Positions 1-12,010 of a stretch of DNA of 35,742 nt are shown in pieces. This DNA is from Rodentolepis nana. Taxonomy: Eukaryota > Platyhelminthes > Cestoda > Cyclophyllidea > Hymenolepididae. The DNA lies in the NCBI GenBank assembly GCA_900617975.1, contig UZAE01012300.1, positions 1 to 35,742 of the forward strand. Direction: 5' to 3'. Every line of letters begins with the position of its first letter. Position 1 is the first letter of the stretch. Made by a program: the position numbers and the translations under genes. The notes under the pieces were generated by a model, which did no database searches, was not told where the DNA came from, and worked only from the letters and a program-made list of their open reading frames with translations.

Positions 1-416
1 GTAGTGCCCTCTTCTTATCAAGTCATTTTGGCATTTATTAGATATGTAATTAACTACTTTATGTATGCTAAAGAACTTTTCTTTGATTTTCGGCAACTGG
101 ACATATATTATTTCAAAATGTTGAACTCCTTGAATTTAGAGGTTACCTTATTGAACCTGGTTCGGCATATGAAATGTCGCATTTACTGGACTCATTGAGG
201 AAAGTAATATAAATGGTTAATCGTATTTTGCTATATTCAACGTGCTATATTCTGAATTATTATCAAATAGAATTGCTGTCCTAACAAGCCTAGTATTGTA
301 GAACATCAAACTCACTTTCAAACAATTTACGTTAGGTAACCTTAAGTTCCTTATGCTACTATTGTCATATTAACTCAGGAAATGATATGAAAATGCAAAA
401 CTAAATGAGAGAGTTG

Positions 417-747
417 CTTCATATTCATTTATTTGTATCAAATGGCAGGCTTTATGATAGTTATCAGTAGCCCTTTAGTTGACTTTGGACTTCACAGAGG
501 GAAGGAACATCATAGTTGCAAAGAGTGGGGAGGGGGAGCAGAAGGGTGACTCACAGATGCAAAAGAGACAGACACAAAGGCAAAGAAAAAAAGGTGAGTT
601 GAGCACTGTGGAAGTGATGGAATATGACATACAGTCGGGTCATGGTAAGTTGAAGTCAGAAGTCAACTGTTGGTTTATAAACTTTTTGCCGTGTGAGTGT
701 ACGTTGCCCAGTATGCACCGAGTGGAGGTAAGTTTATCGCGCACCCT
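417..747 (-). mobile_element. SINE-like retroposon, copy 1
   Basis: This member of the window's main repeat family runs in reverse: the 3' tail (TTTGTATCAAATGGCAGGC read on plus) lies at the left and the 5' head (TATCGCGCACCCT) at the right. A 9 bp direct repeat AGAGAGTTG flanks it at 408-416 and 748-756, as expected for target-primed insertion. The open frame at 479-757 is the antisense reading of the repeat, not a gene. Confidence 0.85.
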
Positions 748-751
748 AGAG

Positions 752-1589
752 AGTTGATTCTATCTCTACTTATATGATTAAGTAGTAAATGTTTTTTAAC
801 AGTAAGGCATTGAACTACTTAAAAATTCGTTCAGCTTATTTGGAAAGTATTCTTATATAAATCGCAATCAAATAAACATTATTTGTTGCTGGAATACAAA
901 TGGTAATATCAAAACTTCCTTATATTACTATGACAATAGATGGGATGGCAAGGAAAAAGCAAATTTTATTGACTCTTGTCGATTATCTATTTCGAATGAA
1001 ATCGTCTCGAAATTCAAAACTCTAGTGTCTGACAATACTGTCATTCTTTACTATTTTTTTTTCATTTACACACTTTCTAAATAACTACCACTATTTAAGG
1101 GAGGGGGATATCAATGACCCAAATTTAATATACTTTGAAGTACTTTCTGAAATGATACCCACCTCATCGTTTTATTACGAAACCTTAGTCAAGCAAGAAT
1201 TTTTTCCAAATCTTAACTTATAAGCGTAACCCCATACTAACAGAGTTGTCCGAATATGGTTTAATTTTTTTTATGAAAAGTCGACGTTAAATTGAAAATA
1301 TTCAAACATGGAAGGCGTTATATCATAACTGCTGACAAAATTGAAAAAAATAGCTAAAATTATATACATTCATAACACTAGGAACTCGTATTGTCCACAC
1401 TATAAACAAATAGGCACTGAAGAAACGATATGGTAAGTGAAGTATATTAAAAGATGTTTTATTTTTTGAGGAAATATCGTTTATGGCTAATTAACCTTTA
1501 AACTGTAACCAGGTTTGATAAAATCGGAAAATAGATTAATATCATAGTTTTTATGAGTCGCAAAATTTATTGTGAATAATTAGCCATAT

Positions 1590-1635
<46 letters not shown>

Positions 1636-2578
1636 TTAATTAAATCATAATTTGTTGAGATGGAATAGTGTCTAATGTTTTTCCTAATTCTCACTTTAAT
1701 TACATTACATCACATTGTGCAAGTCGTTTGTAACTAGGCAATTTGTGTATTTAATGTATGTAACGACTCACATGTGGTCAGTCATGCTTTCAAAGGTCCC
1801 CCTCCCCTCATTTTCTCTCTCTCTCTCTAGTTATTACAATTGATTCTTAAAATGCTACTTAGTAGTTTTACATTATATGCCTGCTGTATTTACCTTCCTT
1901 CACCTCTGATCATATGAAAATAGGCTGAAAATAGCAGATAATGGTTCAACGTTGTCTTTTGTTAGTACAGCAGGGTGAATTCTGGAAGGCATAGCAATTT
2001 TCCATTGTCCAATACTGGAGCTAAACCAGTCAGTAATCAGATATGTCGTGATAATAGTTGTCATTAGTAAGGCTTCTATAAATACTGAATTAGAGCATTC
2101 TAGAGAAAGTAAATCAATTATGCTTGAAAGATACACACAACCAGAGAACAAACTTCTCCACGATTGTGGAGTCTAGTGATTTCGAATTCAATTGAAGAAC
2201 ACACACACACGCATAATAAGTGTCAGTAATATAATCATCAGTTATTGCACAAGTTCAGGGGCTATCCCAGTTCTAGTACCACTTAATGCATTTCTTCTCA
2301 TTGAGAGGATTAATAAACAGTTTATAGATAAGTCTTAAAATAAACCTTTAAAAGTCGATGTATATATATATTTTTTGACGAGCATTTTTTTTTCAGTTTA
2401 ACACCCAATACAGAGACAAAGGATGTCAAATCGTTTGCAAGGTGATTAGTTGATTGTTTTCAGAGAAAAATGTTGAGGTTAGCCGATAACCGAGGAATGA
2501 AAAAAATAAATTCCAATTGAATCAAAAAATTTGCACGACGTAGTTACTTAAAGTGTAACCATAAAATGGATTTCTGTT
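752..2578. other. Intergenic AT-rich stretch with TA microsatellite
   Basis: No exon-like or repeat-family sequence was recognised. An alternating TA tract lies at about 1590-1633 and a short CT run near 1819-1829. The remainder appears to be unique AT-rich DNA. Confidence 0.5.
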
Positions 2579-2610
2579 GATTGTTTTTAAATTTACATTT
2601 AAAAACAATC
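2579..2610. repeat. Short perfect inverted repeat (hairpin)
   Basis: GATTGTTTTTAAAT (2579-2592) and ATTTAAAAACAATC (2597-2610) are perfect inverted copies with a 4-base loop. It sits directly before the LINE fragment at 2617. It may be incidental in AT-rich DNA. Confidence 0.6.
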
Positions 2611-2616
2611 AGGAAA

Positions 2617-3003
2617 TATATTTATTTATTATTTCAAATGGCAGTCTTTGTGAAATTTATCATTAGCCCTTAAACTTTGACTTCAGCTTCCCAGTATCTC
2701 TGACTTTCCGTCGTTGCCTTTAGGGCAGGACACCGAATCAGGTGGGTCATCTCCATTTCCTCCTGTAGGTTACATAGAGGGCATGTGGGTTGAGTGTATA
2801 CTCCCAATCTGTGAAGGAGTTTTGCCAAGCAATCGTGTCCGGTACGTAGTCTAAACTCAGCAACGGCTTCGATTCTTGGCCACTCGGCTATATCGGAGAG
2901 TGCCAATGTCCACTGTTTCTCCATTGTTCGAGCTTTAAGTTCGTTGCACCTTGAGGTCTGGAATTCGAGCTTTAATTTCGTTGCACATTGAGGTCGGGAA
3001 TTC
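2617..3003 (-). mobile_element. 5'-truncated non-LTR retrotransposon fragment (ORF2 C-terminus plus 3' UTR)
   Basis: Read on the minus strand it encodes FRLRTGHDCLAKLLHRLG, then CPLCNLQEEMEMTHLIRCPA, and stops at ...EAEVKV. This RTGH region followed by a CX2C...HX3-4C zinc-knuckle-like motif is typical of the C-terminal end of Jockey/R1/CR1-type LINE ORF2. The stop is followed by a short 3' UTR ending GCCATTTGAAATAATAAATA. Upstream lie two tandem ~37 bp units related to GAATTCCAGACCTCAAGG. The element lacks its RT and endonuclease parts. The zinc-binding Cys residues are intact in this copy. Confidence 0.85.
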
Positions 3004-3009
3004 TTTTCT

Positions 3010-3367
3010 GATTAAGGCCTTCATTGTGTGGGAAGACCCCGGTCCATAAGTAGATTGGAAATAATTCACATTTTGCAAGTCAACGAGTAGTGCAGATCTA
3101 TTTAAACTCAGGCTGCTTTAGACCATTTAGTTGGTGAAAACCCAATCATGGGATACAAAATGATCTCCCAAATCCCACTTGCCGGGCGTTCATGATCACC
3201 CCTACACAATGAGTGTCAATCAATAATTTCACACTTGTAATAAACGCAAGTTGAGCAAAGTTAATAGTTTGAACTAAATGATGCTCGCTTGTTAAATCTC
3301 GTCAGTAAAGGACACTATAGTAGTATTTTCGGTTCTGGGAATTTACGACATTTTACCTCATACGTTT
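3010..3367. other. Intergenic stretch, no recognised feature
   Basis: Unique-looking sequence between the LINE fragment and SINE copy 2; no open frame, RNA gene or repeat recognised. Confidence 0.4.
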
Positions 3368-3672
3368 TTTTCTTTATTTATTTCAAATGGCAGGCGTTTT
3401 GATAGTTATCATTAGCCATTTAGTTGACTTTGGGCTTCACAGAGGGAAGGAACACCAAAATAACAGAAAGTCGAGGGGTGGGGAACAGAAGTGTGATTCA
3501 CAAATGCAGAGAAAAGGTAAGATAAGTACTGTGGAAGTAGTGGAATAAGACATACAGTGGGGTCATGGTAGTTTGGAGTCAGAAGTCAACTGCCAATTAA
3601 TAGACTTTTTTGCCGTATGAGTATACGTTGCCCAGGGTGCACCACGTGGAAGTAAGTCTATCGCACACCCCA
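3368..3672 (-). mobile_element. SINE-like retroposon, copy 2
   Basis: This is a near full-length reverse copy, tail at the left (TTTCAAATGGCAGGCG) and head at the right (GTCTATCGCACACCCC). The internal block around CAGTGGGGTCATGGTAGT matches other copies. No clear target-site duplication was found. Confidence 0.85.
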
Positions 3673-4330
3673 TATTATACTTATTAAAACGCCTCTATAA
3701 AGCTTCTTCACACACACACCCTTTTCCAGCTAATAATCGACAGTCGTTTGATGTGATTTCATGACTTCAATTCAAAACACCCTCACAACAGAGGGATTTT
3801 AGTACATAATTAGATGGTTTGTTAAAAGAATTTCTTACAATGTCACGCACAACTTTAAAAGAAACACATGCCAAAATTCGTCAAATCACCACTTCTTAAG
3901 TGATGTGTGAGGGGGGGGGAAGAAAGCGATTAATTAAAATTAAAATTAATTAATTAATTATAAAATTAAAGCTACAAAAGAATAAAAAGAAGATTAGAAA
4001 TTAACAAAAGATTATCATTTTCAAGGGGGGAAGAAATAATTAGTTTAATTTAATTTATGTGGGTTGTGGCTTATTGGGATTATTAGTAAGCTGAACTCGA
4101 AGTTGAAATGCTAATATTGATCAAAACTAGTGGAAGATGTGATTTAAATGATTGGGTTGTTCCAAGTGAAAGAATACCACAGTTCTTCATGCAAAATGAA
4201 ATCTAATTCAGCTAAACGTTAAATTATAGGAATATACATATATAGGAATTTGTGCAAAGAGTTATTTACATATTTAAAGTATTTATCATTAATACATTGG
4301 TTTTATAGTCAACTCCCGGTTAGGGAACCA
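3673..4330. other. Intergenic AT-rich stretch
   Basis: It holds a poly-G tract near 3910 and a run of AATTAATTAA-type simple sequence at about 3930-3970. Nothing gene-like was seen. Confidence 0.4.
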
Positions 4331-4540
4331 GGGGAGTGCGATAGACTTACCTCCACGTGGTGCACCCTGGGCAACGTATTCTCATACGGCAAAAAAAGTC
4401 TGTTACCTGACAGTTGACTTCAAACTACCATGATCCCGCTGTATGTCATATTCGACTACTTTTCAGTACTCATCTTACCTTTTCTCAGCCTCTGTGTCTG
4501 TCCATCCCTTTTGCATCCCCGAATCACTCATTGACACTTT
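4331..4540 (+). mobile_element. SINE-like retroposon, copy 3 (lacks the 3' half)
   Basis: It starts with the family head (GTGCGATAGACTTACCTCC) and matches it to about CTTTTGCATC, then diverges before the poly-C and tail. Loss of the 3' end is atypical for retroposition and suggests a later deletion. Confidence 0.75.
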
Positions 4541-4704
4541 CAGATTGAAACACGGTTTTGGCAAAAAATTGCAATAATTATACCACTAAAAGTTTAAAAT
4601 ATTGCATGAAATAATTCAGTATTATTAGAAAATGGAGAGTAAATGACTCCAAGCATAATGTGAACAATTAATCTAAATTTCACTAGTCATATTTTAATAG
4701 TTTA

Positions 4705-5027
4705 GGGGTGTGTGATAGACTTACCTCCATGTGGTGCACCCTGGGGAACGTATTCTCATACGGCAAAAAAGTCTATAAACCGGCAGTTGGCTTCTGACTT
4801 CAAACTACCATGACCCCACTGTATGTCATATTCGACCACTTACACGGTACTCATCTTAACTTTTCTCTACCTTTGAGTCTGTCTGTCTCTTTGAAACACT
4901 CTTCCCCCCCCCCCCTCTCGATTTTTTTTCACTTTGATGTTCCTTCCCCGCTCTGAAGCCTAAAGTCAACTTTGGAGCTATTGATAACTATCAAAACGAC
5001 TGCCATTTGATAAAAATAAATGAATAT
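4705..5027 (+). mobile_element. SINE-like retroposon, copy 4
   Basis: A full-length copy from GGGGTGTGTGATAGACTTAC to the tail GACTGCCATTTGATAAAAAT. It contains the family's internal poly-C run (about 4903-4914) between the TTCC and CTCTCGA blocks. Confidence 0.85.
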
Positions 5028-5737
5028 AATTTCATTATGTAATTTTGCATTAATTTATATCTTATTTCAGTCAGAACTAATAAGAGCATTAAGTAAGTAA
5101 ATAAACAGCACAGATTAAACACTTTTCAAAAAAACGGTTGGTTTTTTCCTTAATAGGTGGGAATCGAACCATTTCGATATATTGAAAAACAAAAAAAGGA
5201 GCGAAACTTGAATATACATTGAATGACAGTTGAAAGATATGTGAACCTCTTAAAGTGACCGCCAAATGTCACCATTTGCTTAATTGGATAAGTGGATAAC
5301 GGGTTTCTAGAATTCTCACAAGATAGATATTACCTCACTAAGCACACAATTTGTGGTTTTCACTAAAGTGAATTAAAAAAAACATATTAAGCATTTAAAA
5401 TTCTTATCTTAAAACAGGCCTGGGGTTGTAATCAAGGTAAATTAATAAAAAATGATTATTGGGATCACTTGTTTAAGTCCTAATTACCTGTTTTTACCCC
5501 AACTATTAAATATCAGACTAAGCGAAATAACAAAATCCGAATTCATTTGTTACAATATCAACAAACTCATCTACGAAAACGGTGAAAAAAACAACTAAAA
5601 TTTATTAGTGAATAACTATTTGCCTGACGAATTCATCCCATAATTTCTCATTTCTTCATCTGAATATTCATCCAAATGAATATCACTAAAAAATATTATT
5701 ATTTTAAATAGTGAAGAATGAAGCATTATTAGTGAGA
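5028..5737. other. Intergenic AT-rich stretch
   Basis: No repeat-family match, exon or RNA gene recognised between SINE copy 4 and the solo LTR. Confidence 0.4.
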
Positions 5738-5741
5738 CATG

Positions 5742-6083
5742 TGTAGGACACGTTATTTGTGTGCGTCATCGCATGGCTGCATGTCTGCTCGCCAGGATTG
5801 GGAGGTGCGGCCGTACAACTCTGCGTGCAGCGACCGTACAAACAATGACCTATCATTAACCTCTGTTTAACCTAATCCCCCATCCTGTTCATGAGTAGCC
5901 CCCTGCGTGTACACACTTGATCCGCAATACCCGTACTGGATAAACGTGCTCCGTGCTACACGCCTGTTTGCTTTATAGCTGGGCTATAGCTTAGCTGGTT
6001 CTGGGAGTCTAGCTAGATGTAGGCGGATCTGCCATAGAGATGTCTGAGTCAGTCAGGCTTTAATAAAGTAGCAATCCGCTACA
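5742..6083. mobile_element. Probable solo LTR of an LTR retrotransposon (342 bp)
   Basis: The element begins TGTAGG and ends CCGCTACA, so it has TG...CA ends and a 5 bp terminal inverted repeat TGTAG/CTACA. It is flanked on both sides by the 4 bp direct repeat CATG (5738-5741 and 6084-6087). It is visibly more GC-rich than its flanks and has an AATAAA 16 bases before the end (6062-6067), which would suit an LTR R-U5 region on the plus strand. No second LTR or internal gag-pol sequence is present, so it would be left from recombination between the LTRs. The family was not identified. Confidence 0.7.
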
Positions 6084-6087
6084 CATG

Positions 6088-6979
6088 TATAGACTTCACA
6101 TACCCTGATAACATTTGCATTTGACACTGAAAAAAATTATCAACTAAAATTAATATCAAATAAGGATAAAGCTCAAATTTTTCCATGAATCCGTTAGAAA
6201 TTACCCTGGGAAACCTCAATTCGCATTCGTTGTTTTTATTTGAAAGTCGATTAACTGAAATTAACTGAGCTCATTTACCACCTTATATTCGTTTACTTAA
6301 ATCGCCTTAACTGCGTCCACAAAGTGGTTTAATAAGATCAAATAATGATTCAACTTCATAAAGCAAATAAAGTTCATTTATATTTGAATTTTGCGGTGTT
6401 ATTCGTGGCGTTGTTAGTCGTTAACTCATGCATGGAGGCATGTGAAAATCACATTCACTTCGATGAATGACGCGGGAAATCACCTAACGCTGTTTTTTTC
6501 AAGCCTACTTATGCAATAACTAGATAAGAAAGTAATCTAGTGTGGTGTGTGTGTGTGTGTGTGTGTGTGAAGCGCAGCATTCAAACGCTTCTCAATAAAA
6601 ATAAGGCAGCACTTCACTTCAAATAGCTTTCAAGTGGAGGCGACAAGGTGGCGTAAGCTAAAGCCAACGTGATCTCAAGAGAGAGAGAGAGAGGGGCGTA
6701 TTAACAATTTCAAATACACGCCTAACAAGGAGGGATCGACAGTCATTCCACACACTGCCTCTCCACCAAGTAGTCTGAGAACAATTTTAGCTTCTTATGA
6801 AGGTTACACGGATAAAGTAGCTTTAGCAGATGTGTTGTATGGTGTTGCAAGCTCTCTTTTAATTCGGAGTAGGCAATGAGAGTTGAGTCTAGAAGACGGA
6901 TACGTAGAATAACGCATCGGAGTGCTTCGAAAAGAGCGCTTGAGGTCGGAAAAATTCTATTTAATAAACTAATTTTCTG
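6088..6979. other. Intergenic stretch with TG microsatellite
   Basis: A (TG)n tract lies at about 6541-6569 and a short GA run at about 6677-6693. No gene was recognised; the minus-strand open frame at 6743-7045 ends inside the foldback repeat and is not convincing. Confidence 0.45.
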
Positions 6980-7406
6980 ATCAGGGGTGTGCGATAGACT
7001 TACCTCCACGCGGTGCCCTCTGGGCAACGTATATTCATACGGCAAAAATTTCTATTAACTGGCAGTTGACTTCAAACTACCATGACCCCACTGGATGTCA
7101 TATTCGACCACTTCCACAGTATTCATCTCACCACTTTTCTACCTTTGCGTCTGTCTGTCTGTCACTTTTACATCTGAGAATCACTCTTCTGTTACCCTCT
7201 CCACTTTTTCTCAGAAGAGTGTTTTAAAGATGTAAATGAGACAGATACAAAGGTAGAGGAAAAGGTAAGGTGAGGTGGGCACTTAGAAGTGGTGGAATAT
7301 GAAATACAGTGAGGTCATGGTAGTTTGAAGTCAGAAGTCAAATGCCGAATAATAGATCACCACATGGGTGCACCACATGGAGGTGAGTCTATCGCACACC
7401 CCTGAT
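6980..7406. repeat. Foldback element: two SINE 5' halves in inverted orientation
   Basis: The plus-sense 5' part of the SINE family (6980-7191) is followed by a 20-base spacer and a reverse copy of the same part (7212-7406). The outer ends match as ATCAGGGGTGTGCGATAGAC and its complement; the inner ends are CACTCTTCTG and CAGAAGAGTG. The right arm has a small internal deletion. Neither arm has the SINE 3' tail. DNA or RNA from this region could form a long hairpin. Confidence 0.85.
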
Positions 7407-8145
7407 TATTTATTTAAAATCTGTTTGATTTCATTTTTTTGTAATTTTATTAGGCGTAGAAGGTAAGAGGGGACGTAGTGAGGAATATTTGCGGCGAATA
7501 CTAAGCAGATAAGCCGATGGAAATTTTTTCAACTCGCTTTGGAGGCCAATTAGCTGCAGACATGTACAACTAACTTCAAGAGGAATCCTCGGCTTTAATT
7601 TGCTCCCAGAATTCACCCTGACTACGTCCATAGTAATGGAACTACGGACCTGATGAGGGAAGAGCCTTTTCTGCAAAAAAAGATGGAGTAATTGTGAGTG
7701 ACATTAGCGCCACTCTGCATGAGTATTGATCGCTGGATCAGAAATTAAACTAGCAGACAGTTGCCCCCTAATTGAAGCAGACACTGAGAGTTCAAAGCAT
7801 GAAACTTTACGAAGGAACGCCCAAAAAAAGAAAAGTCGGATTAATTTTCGCTCGATTCCCTTCACCATTAGTCAATTTGAGCTGCCTCAACGTCATTTCG
7901 ATCTCAATGAGTGTGTTAAGAAATGTATTTGTATACTGGAAGGGAGGGGTGGGGCATTGTTCTTTAAATCTCTTAAACTATCCTCTTTTGCATTCATGAC
8001 GGAATTTAACCAGAGTGTAAATATTTTCGTGGTTCTAGCACCTGCTTAAAGTACACCACTTCACAGTGCCTTCCAACACAAATCCTCCTAAACTCCTCAG
8101 ATTAGAAATCTGTGTGTGTTTAAATCTGCTGGAATTTTTTTTCAT
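7407..8145. other. Intergenic stretch, unassigned open frame
   Basis: A 107-codon open frame runs on plus at 7726-8049. It has no recognisable domain, and I see no splice or homology support. I regard it as chance. Confidence 0.4.
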
Positions 8146-8508
8146 TTCAAATGGAAGGCGTTTTGATAGTTATCATTAGCCCATTAGCGGACTTTGAGCT
8201 TCACAGAGAGGAGGAGGAGGAGGAACATTAAAGTGACATAAAGTCGAGAGGAGGGGTTGGAATAATGATTAACCAATGTGAAAGAGTCAGACAGACACAA
8301 AGGTAGAAAAAGGTAAGGTGAGTACTGTGGAAGTGGTCGAATATGACATACAGTGGGGTGATGGTAGTCTGAAGTCAGAGGTCAACTGCCGAATCATTGA
8401 CTTTTTGACATATAAGTCAGAGGTCAACTGCCGAATCATTGACTTTTGCCTTATGGGTATGTTGCTCAGAGTGCACCACGTGGAGGTTAGTCCTTCGCAC
8501 AACCCCCA
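8146..8508 (-). mobile_element. SINE-like retroposon, copy 5, with internal tandem duplication
   Basis: A reverse full-length copy, tail at left (TTTCAAATGGAAGGCG) and head at right (TCCTTCGCACAACCCC). A 42-bp-period direct duplication lies at 8372-8447 (unit starts AAGTCAGAGGTCAACTGCCG, second at 8414). The poly-C region is replaced by GGAGGAGGAGG-type sequence near 8206-8222. Confidence 0.85.
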
Positions 8509-8521
8509 CTATGATTCATAA

Positions 8522-8522
<1 letters not shown>

Positions 8523-8560
<38 letters not shown>
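8523..8560. repeat. TA microsatellite
   Basis: An alternating AT tract of roughly 38 bases just outside the head of SINE copy 5. Confidence 0.9.
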
Positions 8561-8564
<4 letters not shown>

Positions 8565-10341
8565 TGCCTTGTCTACATACACATATAAACGGAAAAGTTC
8601 CTTTCACTAATCTTTTAAAGAGGTGGAACATCAGCTATCGCGAAACTGTAATCATTTTAAATTTAAAATAACTTTTCAAAAAAAATTTAAAAGTCATTAC
8701 TTTATCTGGCGTGGTGGCCCTATTACACAGAACCGTAAAATTTTCGGAAAATAAAGGGGACGCTCTTGAAAGTACTTAATCAATTCAAATAAAAGGTGAT
8801 AAAACTTTTTTTGTATACTGCTCTGAAAAAAAACGAAGATAAGAGTACTGATGAAAGAGTACTACTTATTATAATTTTCCGGTATATTAAGATCTAACTA
8901 CATTATGATCTCACTAATTATATTACTTAATAGAAGCAAAATTGGCAAATTGGTAATTTTTCAATCGATCGATATTCTTTTTTTAAGGTATTTCAGTGGA
9001 TGTTTGCAAAGTAGTGTTGCAAAAAAGTGTTTGAGCTGCAGCCATACTCGAGTGAAAGTTGATTAAACCTCTGGGGAGACACTTGAAGCTCTTTGCCACC
9101 AGGAGGATTTATTAATTCCGCATGCATTATTCATGGAAGTGGAACAAGCCCCCTTAATAGTTGTTGCCTGTGGAGTGCTAATCAGTCATGGGACTGGTGA
9201 CAGTGCTTGTCCAGATTAATCATTAAGGTGGCATGCGAGGGGTGCATTCACAAACCAAGAGGAGCATAAGAATTCGGGGCCAATTGTGCTACGCAAATAT
9301 CCGTTCTCAAAGAAAGGCATTGACTCTTTTTTTGGATCTGAGCTGTGTAATGGCGTGTCATCAATCAAAATTGACAGTTGCGAAGTCGTAACTCGGCCAT
9401 AATATCTCTCTAGCCCCGGTGACCTTTTGGCCTTATAGGGTAAATGGTGCGGTGTTACTGATAGCACGTGTAGTACTCCGAGATGAGACTAAAAGCTCAC
9501 CAGACAAAACAACTATGGAGTCTATCGGGGGGTGTATGGAATGAGCTGAGATGAAGAGCTAGAAGCAAAAACTGAGGTAGCTGTAATGATTAATTGTGAA
9601 CCATTGGGCGAAAATTACTTATAAAATTTATCCTCTTCGACTTCGAAATTTATTAGTCCTGAAAAGCCACTATTAAATGAATTGCCGCATACCGGAGTAT
9701 TCCCAAAATCCGCCCAGGGCGGTTACACGGAAAATTCCATTTTTCGAAACTATTATTTAGAACTAAATAACCGCCCATCCGAATAAGTGGTGGCTGAAAA
9801 GGCAGCATTTCTTCATCATCATCTCTTGAAAGGTTGCAGTATGTGTAAGTTTCGCAGCATATTGGATGGCAAATATTTGGCCTCGGCTAACTGAGAGCGA
9901 AAAACTTTTTCACGGACTAAAAATGACATTCCCCGACTAAATATACACTTGGGCATTTAAATAGTTATTGATCAACACACACCCTCGTGTACAAATGCTA
10001 ATGCAAATTTTGCACACGATATGTACTATAAAAGTGCGTTTTGTATTGACTGACCTTCATGGAGCGTTATTTATAAGCTGTTAGAGGTTAAGTTATTTCA
10101 ATAATTCAGGTAACCATGATGAGCAACAGTGAAAGCCAATAAGCACAATCCTGCTGAAGAACTGACGAAGGCTTAGAAGCAGTTTGTGGACCAATGGGGA
10201 GCTGTTGAGGAGGAATAGAGTTACCTTCAAGGGCATTTAGCTTATAAATTTAGTGGCAGGATAGTCAAATTCCTCCCAATTTGCCATATCTCATGCTTGA
10301 AGCCCTTTCCCACCTTCTAACCTCTTGCAGGACTTTATGTT
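8561..10341. other. Intergenic stretch, nothing recognised
   Basis: About 1.8 kb of mixed-composition DNA. The part near 9060-9500 is less AT-rich than its surroundings, but no long frame, RNA gene or family repeat was found. Confidence 0.4.
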
Positions 10342-10350
10342 ATATCAATA

Positions 10351-10649
10351 CTCCACGTGGTACACCCTGGGCAACGTTTACTCTTACGGCAAAAAAAGTC
10401 TATTACCTGGCAGTTGACTTCTGATTTCAAGCTACTATGACTCCACTGTATGTCATATTTGACTACTTTCACAGTACTCACCTCACCCTCTTTCTACCTT
10501 TTCTACCATCGTCTTTGAAACACTCTTCTGTCCCACCCCCTCTCTCGACTTTTTCACTTTGATGTTCCTTCCCCTCTGTGAAGCCTGAAGTCAACTAAAG
10601 GGCTAATGATAACTATCATAACGCCTGCCATTTGATATAAATAAATGCC
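10351..10649 (+). mobile_element. SINE-like retroposon, copy 6 (5'-truncated)
   Basis: The copy begins inside the head at CTCCACGTGG and runs to the tail GCCTGCCATTTGATATAAAT. It is flanked by the 9 bp direct repeat ATATCAATA at 10342-10350 and 10650-10658. Truncation at the 5' end together with a target-site duplication is the signature of LINE-type target-primed reverse transcription. Confidence 0.88.
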
Positions 10650-10658
10650 ATATCAATA

Positions 10659-12010
10659 AGATGTCCTTTAAGGAAGGATTTACTCTTGATAACTATCATA
10701 AAGCAATAGTTATGCAATTGGAAACCACAGAGTAGCCGCACTTGTTTAAGCCAACATTCCAATTCGGACAATGGGTAGAGTTTGCATGTGTGGGTTTCGG
10801 TCGAAACAGGATTTGCATTAAGTGTCAACTCACACATTTTAACCAAGACTTCTTCATCTCTTCATACTGCAATTCAACACGTGATCAAGTATGAATGCTT
10901 CTCAAGGAACTATTAAGCAATTGAGGAGAATCCTAACCATCGAAGGGACATGCAGATTGGCTATCTGGGAGTTGCTTGGCTACGGACTTTCAGGAAAAGA
11001 AGAACTAGAATTATTAGCAGTTCCGCCGTTTTTCCAGACTGAGTAGATATTGGAGGGCCAACTTGGAAGAAAGAGAGAATTCTCGATCAGGGTTCGATAT
11101 GCAAGCTGTTATCCTTGTTTTTCCTCCACCAGGCTTTGTTGTGGTGCAAACAGAGCGTCTAGCGCATGCTCGACCGGAACAGCACCCCCCCCCCCCCCCC
11201 CCACCCCGATGAGTCATGTGTGAAAGCCAGGACAATAACGTCACTCCAGTGGAATTAAATTTGATTTTCCATCCCTCCTCTCGCTGATTAGTGACATGAA
11301 AAAGAAATACGAGTCGCCTAACGTATTACTATTGTCATTTATATCAAAATAATAGCGGCCTTTGAAGCGGAAACTATTGACAATACTGCTTCAATATAGG
11401 GGAGGGGGGGTTGGAAAATCAGGTTTATTTCAAAGGTTCCGTGTTTATTAGTATTTATAGGTCGCATTCTTCAAGTGGAGTTTGGTGCTATCTAGCATAA
11501 CGTAAAACCCGGTGTTTGATCGAGGTATGCGTCATTAAGGAGGAATGAAATTGGGTCAATTAATATCGATTTTACCTAGTCGTCCAGTGTCTGCCTTACT
11601 CAAATTAACTTTCAAGTCAAGTCGCATTGCTAAAGACACATAAAAAGTATTTTCATTCTCGAGCCAATTATAATAGAACACTGGATACATTCTAATCGGG
11701 AAATGACAGTCCTTCAACTCTGTAGTGGTTGGCACGTAAATAAGCCATGACTAAACCTAGACAATCTTTATGGCAAAAAACCCCCTCAACATTATCGAAG
11801 ATACGGAGTGCATGGTGGTGTGATCGTGAGTCATAGCACAGAGCTTTTTCATTAAAATACGATTTCGATAGTATGCAGAAACTATTGATGGTTGGTTGAC
11901 TGCGGGGCCTCTGGACTCACGACAGAACTTACTCTCTTACGCTATCAGCAGCACCTTCCAGACTGTTCGAGAGCGCACATAAGTCCTTGGGGTTCAACTA
12001 TGTTTATCGT
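10659..12010. other. Intergenic stretch with poly-C tract
   Basis: An 18-base C run lies at 11185-11202, and a G run near 11403-11410. No gene recognised; the minus-strand frame at 11014-11244 crosses the poly-C run and is chance. Confidence 0.45.

Noticed and set aside
479..757. 92-codon plus-strand open frame (similar ones in other SINE copies, e.g. 15577-15801 minus and 8318-8521 plus)
   Set aside because: It is the antisense reading of the SINE-like family; the sequence repeats in many copies with differing frames and stops.
5960..6020. tRNA-like TAGCTTAGCTGGTTCTGG
   Set aside because: No matching T-arm or acceptor stem; it lies inside the solo LTR.
7726..8049. 107-codon open frame on plus
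   Set aside because: No recognisable domain, an overlapping frame of similar length, no splice or homology support.
11014..11244. Glycine/cysteine-rich minus-strand frame
   Set aside because: Produced by a C18 homopolymer; no other coding sign.
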